47,918 nucleotides of DNA from NCBI GenBank assembly GCA_023231065.1, contig JALNWE010000020.1, positions 1 through 47,918 of the forward strand. Reading direction: 5' to 3'. The notes beneath the pieces are model-generated. The model was not told where the DNA came from and made no database searches. It saw only the letters and a program-made list of their open reading frames with translations. Shown piece after piece: positions 40,907-47,918 of the stretch; position 1 is the stretch's first letter; each line of letters begins with the position of its first letter. The position numbers were made by a program, and so were the translations under genes. This DNA comes from Bacteroidales bacterium (GTDB lineage Bacteria; Bacteroidota; Bacteroidia; Bacteroidales; FEN-979).

Positions 40907-42028
40907 TTAATGAATTTCCCTGTCCTTATTTCTTTCCGGTAAACCCTGTGCCTTTTTGAAGTTAGTGAGAAATTCAGATGCCACGATCTTGATAAAACCA
41001 TAAGCGGGAACTGCTACAACCATTCCAAGCATTCCACCAAGGCTGGCCGCGGCAATGACAACCAGAAAAATTTCCACCGGATGGGCTTTTACGCTCTTTC
41101 CCTGGATTAGTGGTGCAAAAACATTGTTGTCAATGAGTTGCACAATCCCCATCGCCACCAGGATCTTGATTATCATAGGTAGTATTTGGGAATATTCCCC
41201 CATGGAAATTACCCCGGTAACGCCCAGGACAACCCCTACCACCATGGAAATTATTCCTCCCAGGTAAGGGATGATAATGATGATGCCGGTGAAAAAGCCT
41301 ATTGCAAGGGGACTTTTCACTCCTACAATATATAAAGCCAGGGAATAAGTGATGATATTGAGAGTGATCTGGACGATCAGCCCGATGAAATAACGCGATA
41401 GCAACTTTTTACTACGGCTCATCACATTCTTCATCTGTTCCTTGTACTTCCCGGGTGAGATCATTAATAAAAACCGGGGAAGCATATTCTGATCAAGCAG
41501 GAAAAAGAAGGATAAAAAGAGAATGGCAAAAAGTGTTACGATGAATGAACCGGTAAATGAAATAACAGAGGTGATGATGTTGGAAAACATCCCGAAATCA
41601 ATGATCTTCAGAATGGATTCCTTGATGGAAGATTCAATGGTGGCCCCATGGGGCATTACACCATAACGGATCAGGGTTGACTGGATCCAGGCAATATCTT
41701 CGCGAAAATAATCCATCAGTTTTTGCATGTCGATGTTGCTGATCATTCCGGCTTCATTAACGATCAGGGGAATAAAAAAGCTGAATATGCCAAAAAACAG
41801 CGCCAGGATCAGGATCAGGGTTACCGAAACATTGAAAGCATGGGGTAGCTTGAATTTTTTAATCCTGATTTTATCCATTACCTCCACCAATGGGGCGCCA
41901 ATGATGGATATCACCGCTGCAATGATGATGAAGATGACAATTTCACGGAAATACCAGATGAGGAATCCTAAGATAAGGGTGAAAAGGACAAGAAAGAACA
42001 ACTTGTTCTTTTGGTATAATTCTCGCAT
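40907..42028 (-). CDS. AI-2E family transporter (PF01594-type membrane protein)
   Basis: About eight hydrophobic helices are arranged as in the AI-2E exporter/PerM family: FFLVLFTLILGFLIWYF, IVIFIIIAAVISIIGAPLVEVMDKI, a long non-membrane loop (~90-150), then IIIIIPYLGGIISMVVGVVLGV and a final DNNVFAPLIQGKSVKAHPVEIFLVVIAAASLGGMLGMVVAVP, the signature C-terminal segment. Members range from autoinducer exporters to Na+/H+ antiporters, so the substrate is unknown. It heads a likely five-gene operon. Confidence 0.88.
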   Translation of the reverse strand: MRELYQKNKLFFLVLFTLILGFLIWYFREIVIFIIIAAVISIIGAPLVEVMDKIRIKKFKLPHAFNVSVTLILILALFFGIFSFFIPLIVNEAGMISNIDMQKLMDYFREDIAWIQSTLIRYGVMPHGATIESSIKESILKIIDFGMFSNIITSVISFTGSFIVTLFAILFLSFFFLLDQNMLPRFLLMISPGKYKEQMKNVMSRSKKLLSRYFIGLIVQITLNIITYSLALYIVGVKSPLAIGFFTGIIIIIPYLGGIISMVVGVVLGVTGVISMGEYSQILPMIIKILVAMGIVQLIDNNVFAPLIQGKSVKAHPVEIFLVVIAAASLGGMLGMVVAVPAYGFIKIVASEFLTNFKKAQGLPERNKDREIH

Positions 42029-42048
42029 GATGACCGGAATTTCTCATA

Positions 42049-42080
42049 CAAACCTAATGGTTTTTTATTGATTTGTCAAG
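42049..42080 (-). promoter_or_regulatory. Operon promoter: TTG, 21-bp spacer, TAGGTTTG
   Basis: On the minus strand TTG (42080-42078, in TTGACA) and TAGGTTTG (42056-42049) fit the -33/-7 pattern with a 21-bp spacer. The transcript would start ~14 bp before the AI-2E-family ATG. This is the clearest promoter in the window. Confidence 0.7.
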
Positions 42081-42137
42081 AAAAAATGCCCTGTCGTATT
42101 ACTTTTTACTTGTTAAACCGATTAAGCAGGAAAAACC

Positions 42138-42557
42138 ATGTCATACACAAAGATCTGGGTCCATGTTGTCTGGGGGACAAAAGGACAGCAACCCATACTG
42201 GTAAACGGAATGCGTCAGCAGTTTTTAGATCAGATTGTTGAACAGGCTACCGTGAAAGATATCGAAATCCATCTGGTCAACTGCTGGATGGATCATATTC
42301 ATTGCCTGATCCGGTTAAAAGAGGGCCAAAACGTGGCGGCAACGGTGTCGGAAATTAAAAGAAACTCGAGCCGATGGATCAACCTGAACAAAATATCGGA
42401 AAAACGGTTTTCATGGGATAAGGATTTTTTTGCAGCTTCGGTGAGCGAAGGGAACCTGAATCCCGTCAGGAATTATATCCTTGGACAGGAACGTCAGCAC
42501 GAAAACAGGAGCTATCAGCAGGAAATTGAGGCATATTTTATGCCTACCGGAAGCTGA
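42138..42557 (+). CDS. IS200/IS605-like (Y1/REP-associated) transposase
   Basis: The 139-residue protein has the Y1 HUH fold: KIWVHVVWGTKGQQPIL, metal-binding DHIHCLIRL (His53, His55), a KRNSSRWIN helix, and a nucleophile Tyr113 in VRNYILGQERQH. These enzymes nick and join single-stranded DNA at hairpins. No tnpB partner is present, and no clear element ends were found, though a GCCC/GGGC hairpin follows at 42569-42579. The gene is intact and alone, so it could be an active small IS or a domesticated REP-associated transposase. Confidence 0.88.
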   Translation: MSYTKIWVHVVWGTKGQQPILVNGMRQQFLDQIVEQATVKDIEIHLVNCWMDHIHCLIRLKEGQNVAATVSEIKRNSSRWINLNKISEKRFSWDKDFFAASVSEGNLNPVRNYILGQERQHENRSYQQEIEAYFMPTGS

Positions 42558-42568
42558 ACCGATCGTGG

Positions 42569-42579
42569 GCCCTCAGGGC
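42569..42579. repeat. Small GCCC-TCA-GGGC hairpin
   Basis: A four-base-pair GC stem lies 12 bp after the transposase stop and just past the stop of the convergent DUF5686 gene. It could be an IS-end hairpin or a weak bidirectional terminator; no U-tract is present. Confidence 0.4.
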
Positions 42580-42590
42580 AGATCTTGCGG

Positions 42591-45107
42591 TCAGAACGGG
42601 AAGATCATCGAGATCTTATAAGCAAAGTTGTCACCCGTGTTATCCATGGAATAAGGCCCCCAACGGTAAAATGCCCCAATACCCACAGTATAAAGTTTCA
42701 GGTTGATCAGGTTATTGATGAGCAAACCCGATTCATAATACCCCAGTGACATCTCTTTGGGGTTGATGCTGTTATAACCATATCTTTCTTGATGGTCCAG
42801 CCAGCCGAAACCAATGTTTTGAGAAAGCGCAAATTCAGGATGGAACCACTTTTTCCCTTTAAACAGCAGGTATCCGAAGTCGTGATATAAATAAACCGAT
42901 GCAAATTTATTGGACAGGAATTCATTGCTACGCATGGTGGCAAAACTGTTGGGGGCATACAGGGTTATCAAACGGTAACTGCCCGGGGCATAGTAGAGGT
43001 TACAGGCAGGAATGGGCTGGTCGATATAACCACCGTTTAATTGTATCGTTAGTTTCCCGAGAAACTTTAAATTAAATGTTTTACGGATTTTCAGATCGAC
43101 CCTGTTATAATCATATTCTCCTTTCAAAAAGTTTTTTATCCCGCGGGTATATTGAAGCCATACCACGGGATATTTTGTTCCCAGGGAGATTTTATTGTCG
43201 ATTGTCTGAATGAATTTTTCCCCGTATGCCCATTTCATTCCGGCCGTAATGGTCGTGAACCGGAACTGATCCTGCAACAAAACCGCGTTAGGTTCCGGTG
43301 TCGCCAGGTCATAGGTTGTACTTTTTTTGAAATCATTGGACAACCCGGCCTGGAGGAGAACATATTTTAAAGTCCTGAACCCGATAAAAAAATTAAAACT
43401 TTCACACCGGTCCAGTTTTTTCAATAACAGGGGTTTGAAATTGCCGGAAAGAATGGATTCATAATCGTATGGGAAAGTGACGCCGCCCGATTCAACAAGA
43501 TCATAATAGTAAGAAGCAGAAACAGTTACATCATGCCTCCTGTTGATCAGGTAACTGAAGTCGCCCCCATATTTCGCAGTTGAGATGGCAAATGCATACT
43601 GATAAAAGCCACCAACTTTTAACCCTTTGATAAACCGGTCGTTGGTATGGATGCCTGCTCCCAGGATAAATCCTTCATAGGTGTTGTAGTTCACAAAACG
43701 GTTGATATCGATATCAATGGGGCCCCAGGGAATCCTGCCGGTCATGATCGTTTGCAGGGTTTTAGCTATTTTATCAAAGTTATTGGCTTTCCCAATGCTG
43801 TCTAACACTTTATAGGTCTGGCGGTCTTTCGGGCTCAGGCTGTCCACCCGGAATTCAGCCCAGTAAGGTTCATTCCGCTGGCCTGCATCCTTATCCACTT
43901 CAACATCGAGATGATGGAACTCACGCCTGACCAGGTTGGGGTTCAGGACAATATCCCGGATATAGCTTCTTCCACTTCCAACCGGTTTGAATTTTCCCAA
44001 ACGGATGTTGTTGAAAGCCACGTCGGTATTTAACTGGACCGGAAACCATTGTTTTCCGTCAATCAACTCATACATCTGATGGATCCTGATGGTAAAGCCT
44101 TTTGCGCTGGATGAGGGTTCTGCGGAAACATTCTGGATCCCCCAACGGTTTGAATTGATGGCGATCACCCCTTTAAGCCCATCGAAAGTGGTGCCTTTCA
44201 TTGGGCGGAAAGAGATGATATAAACGGTATCTTTTCCCGTGTATGCCGTGTCCTCGATCTTGAAAAAATATTTATTCAGGCTGCCTGAACCGATCGGGTT
44301 GACATATTCATTCTGGAAAATCGTGATGAAGGGTTTATAAAAGGAAAACGACTGGATCTGGGTTGTAAGAAAAACAAAGATCGGGTCTTTGAATCCTGAC
44401 ATCTTAGTGGCAACCACTTCGTTATAATTTTTATCGGGAGCCATGAATTTCCTTTTGGTCACATTTTCCATCAGGAAAAGATATTGTTCGCTGATCAGTT
44501 TTTTCATGAACTGGCTTGTTGAATCTTTCACGGCCGGGTCATTTGAAACCGAATCGGAACCAACGGAAAATTCCAACTCCATTTCCCTGGAATTCTTCAG
44601 CAGGCCCGTATCTGCCAAAGCGGAAAAATTCCCTGTCAGCGCTGTGTCGGAGCCAATGGTGAATATCGTTTTATCATACGCTGTATAGGAAAAGGTCTCT
44701 ATTTTCTCCGGATCATTGATTTCCCGGTTCTCAATGGCATTACGAATGATACGATGGGCTGGATTGATCCCCGGAAGTATTTCAATTTCTTTCAGGTCGA
44801 TCCCTTTCCGGGTAAGCGATATCAACAGATCCCGCGAACGGGTTCCGGTGGCATATATCAACGATTCGTATCCGACATAGGAAAAGCGGAGGGATTGTAC
44901 CTCTTTTCCTGATCTCAGATAAAATTTCCCATCAATATCTGTCGTCCCACCAGTATTGCCATCATTGATCACAATATTGACGAAAGGAAGTGGCTCATTG
45001 GTCTTGGCATCGATCACCTTCCCATTGACTGTATATACTTCCTGGCTAAAGCCATGGGAGATCGGGCACCATATCCAAATCAGAAAAAGGAGCAATCGAT
45101 GCTTCAT
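42591..45107 (-). CDS. DUF5686 outer-membrane protein with CarboxypepD-like plug
   Basis: A signal peptide (LLLFLIWIWCPISHGFSQ) is followed by a carboxypeptidase regulatory-like domain (VNGKVIDAKTNEPLPFVNIVINDGNTGGTTDIDGKF ... LRFSYVGYE, ~27-95). A DUF5686 region covers the rest, ending in alternating beta-strands and a terminal Phe (KISMIFPF), as in outer-membrane barrels. The fold resembles TonB-dependent receptors without a TonB box. Function is unknown; roles in surface biogenesis have been suggested. A -7 box lies 18 bp before the start codon. The 838-residue length fits the family. Confidence 0.88.
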   Translation of the reverse strand: MKHRLLLFLIWIWCPISHGFSQEVYTVNGKVIDAKTNEPLPFVNIVINDGNTGGTTDIDGKFYLRSGKEVQSLRFSYVGYESLIYATGTRSRDLLISLTRKGIDLKEIEILPGINPAHRIIRNAIENREINDPEKIETFSYTAYDKTIFTIGSDTALTGNFSALADTGLLKNSREMELEFSVGSDSVSNDPAVKDSTSQFMKKLISEQYLFLMENVTKRKFMAPDKNYNEVVATKMSGFKDPIFVFLTTQIQSFSFYKPFITIFQNEYVNPIGSGSLNKYFFKIEDTAYTGKDTVYIISFRPMKGTTFDGLKGVIAINSNRWGIQNVSAEPSSSAKGFTIRIHQMYELIDGKQWFPVQLNTDVAFNNIRLGKFKPVGSGRSYIRDIVLNPNLVRREFHHLDVEVDKDAGQRNEPYWAEFRVDSLSPKDRQTYKVLDSIGKANNFDKIAKTLQTIMTGRIPWGPIDIDINRFVNYNTYEGFILGAGIHTNDRFIKGLKVGGFYQYAFAISTAKYGGDFSYLINRRHDVTVSASYYYDLVESGGVTFPYDYESILSGNFKPLLLKKLDRCESFNFFIGFRTLKYVLLQAGLSNDFKKSTTYDLATPEPNAVLLQDQFRFTTITAGMKWAYGEKFIQTIDNKISLGTKYPVVWLQYTRGIKNFLKGEYDYNRVDLKIRKTFNLKFLGKLTIQLNGGYIDQPIPACNLYYAPGSYRLITLYAPNSFATMRSNEFLSNKFASVYLYHDFGYLLFKGKKWFHPEFALSQNIGFGWLDHQERYGYNSINPKEMSLGYYESGLLINNLINLKLYTVGIGAFYRWGPYSMDNTGDNFAYKISMIFPF

Positions 45108-45124
45108 GAATTTTCAATTTTTTT

Positions 45125-45132
45125 CAAAGATA
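45125..45132 (-). promoter_or_regulatory. -7 promoter element TATCTTTG of the DUF5686 gene
   Basis: The minus strand reads TATCTTTG, a perfect TAnnTTTG, 18 bp from the ATG at 45107. No -33 TTG is apparent. Confidence 0.6.
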
Positions 45133-45208
45133 ACAAACCGGAATTTCATTGAAGACGATGAATTTAAATTTTCGTAACTTCCCCAATGGAATTTTTCGAA
45201 TAATTGTT

Positions 45209-46351
45209 ATGCTGACGTTTCCTATTATTGCAAAAACCATCACAGGACTTGAAGGGGTCCTCGCTTCAGAGCTGGAATCCCTGGGAGCTACTGACATCAT
45301 GCCATTGAACAGGGCAGTCTCTTTTACTGGTGACCAGGAATTCCTGTACCGTGCCAATTATTGCTGCCGGACTGCCCTCCGGATCCTGAAACCCATTTTC
45401 CATTTCGAGATCAATGAACAGAAAGACCTGTATGACCGGCTTTATGAATATAACTGGGAGGATATTGTTGATCCTGATCAAACCATTTCCATCGATGCGG
45501 TGATTTCGTACACGGTTTTTACCAATTCGCAGTTTGTGGCTCAAAAGTCGAAGGATGCCGTTGTTGACCGGATCCGGGCGAAATGCGGTAAACGGCCATC
45601 CGTCGATCTTGATAACCCGGACCTGCGGATCAATGTCCACCTTTTCAAAGATTTATGCACGGTTTCGCTGGATTCATCTGGTCAATCGCTTCACCGCCGC
45701 GGTTATCGCCAAAGTACCGGGCCTGCTCCCATAAATGAAGTCCTTGCTGCCGGGCTTATCAAACTTTCGGGATGGGACATTACTACTCCCCTGATCGATC
45801 CCATGTGCGGTTCCGGGACCCTGTTGATCGAAGCCGGAATGTTGGCAAAAAATATCCCAGCCGGTTATTTCCGGAAACAGTGGGGCTTTTTAAAATGGAA
45901 GGATTTTGACCCCAGACTATGGGAAACCGTCAAATCCGGATCCGATACCCGGACCTCCACCGTGAAATTGCAGTTGTATGGCGCTGACCGGGCACAGAGG
46001 GCCATTGCTTCGGCACAGGAGAACATCCGCTTTGCAGGGTTGGTGAATGATATTACCCTGAAGGAAATCTCTTTTGAGGAATCGGTCCCACCGGTTGAAA
46101 ACGGATTTATTGTCTGCAATCCCCCTTATGACGAACGCCTCAAACTGGATGATTCCATTGCCTTTTATAAAATGATCGGGGATACGTTAAAGCGGAAATA
46201 TTCCGGTTCCGTTGCATGGTTTATCTCGTCGGATCTTGAATCCCTGAAATTCATCGGGCTGAGGCCATCAAGAAAGATCACTGTTTATAACGGCCCGCTT
46301 GAATGCAGGTTCGTGAAATTCGAGGTGTATGCAGGAAAAAAAGGCTCCTGA
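45209..46351 (+). CDS. THUMP-domain RNA (guanine-N2) methyltransferase
   Basis: The N-terminal part (MLTFPIIAKTITGLEGVLASELE, then ~70-165) is a ferredoxin-like plus THUMP RNA-binding region. The C-terminal part is a Rossmann methyltransferase: motif I DPMCGSGTLLIEA, then motif IV NPPYDERL, which marks N2-guanine methylases of the RlmL/Trm14 type. It probably methylates a guanine in 23S rRNA (RlmL-like). The fused RlmK half is absent. I chose the ATG at 45209; the 20 codons upstream look unlike the family and overlap the divergent gene's promoter region. Confidence 0.9.
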   Translation: MLTFPIIAKTITGLEGVLASELESLGATDIMPLNRAVSFTGDQEFLYRANYCCRTALRILKPIFHFEINEQKDLYDRLYEYNWEDIVDPDQTISIDAVISYTVFTNSQFVAQKSKDAVVDRIRAKCGKRPSVDLDNPDLRINVHLFKDLCTVSLDSSGQSLHRRGYRQSTGPAPINEVLAAGLIKLSGWDITTPLIDPMCGSGTLLIEAGMLAKNIPAGYFRKQWGFLKWKDFDPRLWETVKSGSDTRTSTVKLQLYGADRAQRAIASAQENIRFAGLVNDITLKEISFEESVPPVENGFIVCNPPYDERLKLDDSIAFYKMIGDTLKRKYSGSVAWFISSDLESLKFIGLRPSRKITVYNGPLECRFVKFEVYAGKKGS

Positions 46352-46371
46352 CCCCCCAAGATGAAAATATG

Positions 46372-46379
46372 TACTTTTG
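46372..46379 (+). promoter_or_regulatory. -7 promoter element TACTTTTG of pfkA
   Basis: TACTTTTG followed by C fits TAnnTTTG and lies 52 bp before the pfkA ATG. The region is downstream of the methyltransferase stop, so pfkA and priA may be read separately. Confidence 0.6.
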
Positions 46380-46431
46380 CATTTTCAATAACCCTTGACA
46401 ATATTATCCAACTTTAAATAAATATTGTAAC

Positions 46432-47412
46432 ATGACACGAATTCAGAAAATAGGAGTGATGACCTCCGGTGGTGATTCTCCGGGGATGAATGCCGCCATC
46501 AGGGCGGTGGTCAGGACGGCCATATTCAACGGACTTGATGTTTATGGCATTTACCGGGGATATGAAGGACTGATTGACGGGCAGGTTGAACAGATGTTCA
46601 GCCATTCGGTTTCAAACATCATCCAACGTGGCGGAACGATCCTGAAAACAGCCCGCAGCAAACGTTTTGTGGAATACGAAGGCCGGTTAAAGGCCTATCA
46701 GACCCTCATGGAATTTAAAATCGATGCACTTGTTGCCATAGGCGGGAACGGGACTTTCACCGGCGCATCCATTTTTGATAAAGAATTTAATTTTCCTATT
46801 GTTGGGTTACCAGGGACCATTGATAATGATCTTTACGGGACTGATTCCACGATTGGATATGATACGGCCATCAATACTGTCGTTGGCGCAGCCGATAAAA
46901 TCAGGGATACAGCAACCTCGCACGACCGGTTATTTTTCATCGAAGTGATGGGCCGCGATGCCGGTTTTATTGCCCTCCGCAGTGGGATCGCCTGTGGCGC
47001 CGAATTTATCCTGGTCCCTGAAACAACTACGTACGTCGATAACCTGGCCCGCCTCCTCCGCCACGACTGGCGCAAAAACAAGACCTCCGGTATCGTCATT
47101 GTGGCGGAAGGCGATGAGATGGGTGGTGCATTTGAAGTAGCAAAAAAAATGAAAGAAAAAGTCCCCGAACTGGATACGCGGGTCACCATTCTCGGTCATG
47201 TTCAGCGGGGCGGCTCTCCAAGCGCTTTCGACCGTGTATTGGCCAGCTCATTGGGATATCAGTCCGTAAGGGGATTACTTGATGGGGAACGGGGTGAAAT
47301 GGTTGGGATTATTGACAACAAGGTGGTTTATACTCCTTTCGACAAAGCCATCAAACACACCAAGGATTTGAACAAAGAAATGCTTGAAATGTCGCGGATC
47401 CTGGCGCTCTGA
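46432..47412 (+). CDS. pfkA: 6-phosphofructokinase (ATP-type, with a GGNG substitution)
   Basis: The enzyme phosphorylates fructose 6-phosphate in glycolysis. The N-terminal TSGGDSPGMNAAIRAVV, GLPGTIDNDLYGTDSTIGYDTA with catalytic Asp131, VMGRDAGFIAL and GHVQRGGSPSAFDR are all present, and the PGTIDND form is that of ATP enzymes rather than PPi enzymes (PKTIDND). The nucleotide loop is GGNGTF (residues 104-109) where I expect GGDGS/T: Asn106 replaces the Asp (Asp103 in E. coli) that helps hold Mg-ATP. The 326-residue length is normal. priA follows after 20 bp on the same strand. Confidence 0.95.
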   Translation: MTRIQKIGVMTSGGDSPGMNAAIRAVVRTAIFNGLDVYGIYRGYEGLIDGQVEQMFSHSVSNIIQRGGTILKTARSKRFVEYEGRLKAYQTLMEFKIDALVAIGGNGTFTGASIFDKEFNFPIVGLPGTIDNDLYGTDSTIGYDTAINTVVGAADKIRDTATSHDRLFFIEVMGRDAGFIALRSGIACGAEFILVPETTTYVDNLARLLRHDWRKNKTSGIVIVAEGDEMGGAFEVAKKMKEKVPELDTRVTILGHVQRGGSPSAFDRVLASSLGYQSVRGLLDGERGEMVGIIDNKVVYTPFDKAIKHTKDLNKEMLEMSRILAL

Positions 47413-47432
47413 CAATTTTCTATTCCCGATGA

Positions 47433-47918
47433 ATGGAACGGATCACTTTATTTGCTGATGTTTTATTGCCTTTACCGGTACCCGGTACCTTTACCTATCG
47501 CGTCCCCTTCGACCTGAATGATCAGATCAGGGAAGGTATCCGCGTCGTGGTACAGTTTGGTACGCGAAAAATCTATACGGCGCTCGTTGTTAAGGTTCAT
47601 GAAAAACCACCGTCGGGCCGGATCCCCAAGTACATTCTTTCGCGATTAGACGAAAATCCGGTGGTAAACCCGATCCAGTTAACCTTCTGGGACTGGATTT
47701 CGACTTATTATCTATGCCACCTTGGTGAAGTCATGAATGCCGCCCTGCCTTCGGCGCTTAAACTGGCCAGTGAATCGAAAATCGTTTTAAACCCCGAGTT
47801 CACCGCGGGAACATCAACACTGAATGAAAAGGAACAACTTTTAATAGAAGCCCTTTATAACCGGCAAACAATTTCGATTTCCGACGTTTCCAGGATCCTG
47901 GACCAGCAGAAAGTGATA
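47433..47918 (+). CDS. priA: Primosomal protein N' (replication restart helicase), 5' part only
   Basis: An open frame from the ATG at 47433 runs off the window end (162 codons seen). ERITLFADVLLPLPVPGTFTYRVP, RVVVQFGTRKIYTALVV, LDENPVVN, FWDWISTYYLCHLGEVMNAALPSALKL follow the N-terminal 3'-DNA-binding domain of PriA. The helicase domains lie beyond the window. PriA reloads the replication machinery at repaired forks. It starts 20 bp after pfkA, so the two may share a transcript. Confidence 0.9.
   Translation, partial: MERITLFADVLLPLPVPGTFTYRVPFDLNDQIREGIRVVVQFGTRKIYTALVVKVHEKPPSGRIPKYILSRLDENPVVNPIQLTFWDWISTYYLCHLGEVMNAALPSALKLASESKIVLNPEFTAGTSTLNEKEQLLIEALYNRQTISISDVSRILDQQKVI

Overview
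The window looks like a chromosomal piece of a Bacteroidota genome, probably an environmental Bacteroidales or Marinilabiliales-like lineage known mainly from metagenomes. The reasons are the type IX secretion (T9SS) component PorT, several secreted proteins ending in T9SS type A sorting domains, a GldA-type ABC ATPase, a DUF5686 outer-membrane protein, and promoters of the Bacteroidota form (-7 TAnnTTTG, sometimes with a -33 TTG). Shine-Dalgarno sequences are weak or absent for most genes. Housekeeping genes dominate, and I see no prophage, CRISPR array, tRNA or rRNA.

Layout. 1-7.7 kb holds cell-surface and secreted proteins: a T9SS cargo protein, an SGNH-type lipoprotein plus a FadL-like porin, a DUF2027/Smr protein, a second T9SS cargo protein and an unknown exported protein. 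7.7-9.3 kb holds metK behind a sequence that matches the SAM-II (metA-motif) riboswitch, with a TAnnTTTG promoter just upstream. 9.4-13.8 kb is a MacAB-type ABC efflux operon with two different permeases. 14-16.5 kb holds gldA and a DUF4143-type AAA ATPase. 16.6-19.4 kb is the rplM-rpsI-rpsB-tsf operon. 19.5-22.2 kb holds ubiE, porT and a FISUMP lipoprotein. 22.2-28.9 kb holds coaD, a thioredoxin-like exported protein, secA, pyrH and frr. 28.9-38.8 kb is mostly exported glycosidases (GH20 and GH2), a decayed MFS transporter, another T9SS cargo protein and a CutC homologue. 39-42 kb is a compact five-gene envelope operon (AI-2E-family membrane protein, YtxH, holin-X-like protein, small basic protein, radical SAM/SPASM enzyme) with a clear promoter. 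42-47.9 kb holds a solitary IS200-like transposase, a DUF5686 protein, a THUMP RNA methyltransferase, pfkA and the start of priA.

The intergenic DNA is unusual. Tracts of seven-base units recur at gene borders in several sequence families: TCAATRG, YYYATCY (read as RGATRRG on the other strand) and CCTGNAA. In cutC the repeats supply both the start and the stop codon, and in coaD the stop codon lies inside the first unit. Other structured elements are a 119-bp inverted-repeat element with ends ACTCCGAAAA/TTTTCGGAGT, a compact hairpin built from the same ends, and copies of AAACCTGGAAGGTTT. The best regulatory find is the SAM-II candidate on metK. The best candidate for an undescribed gene set is the envelope operon at 39-42 kb.
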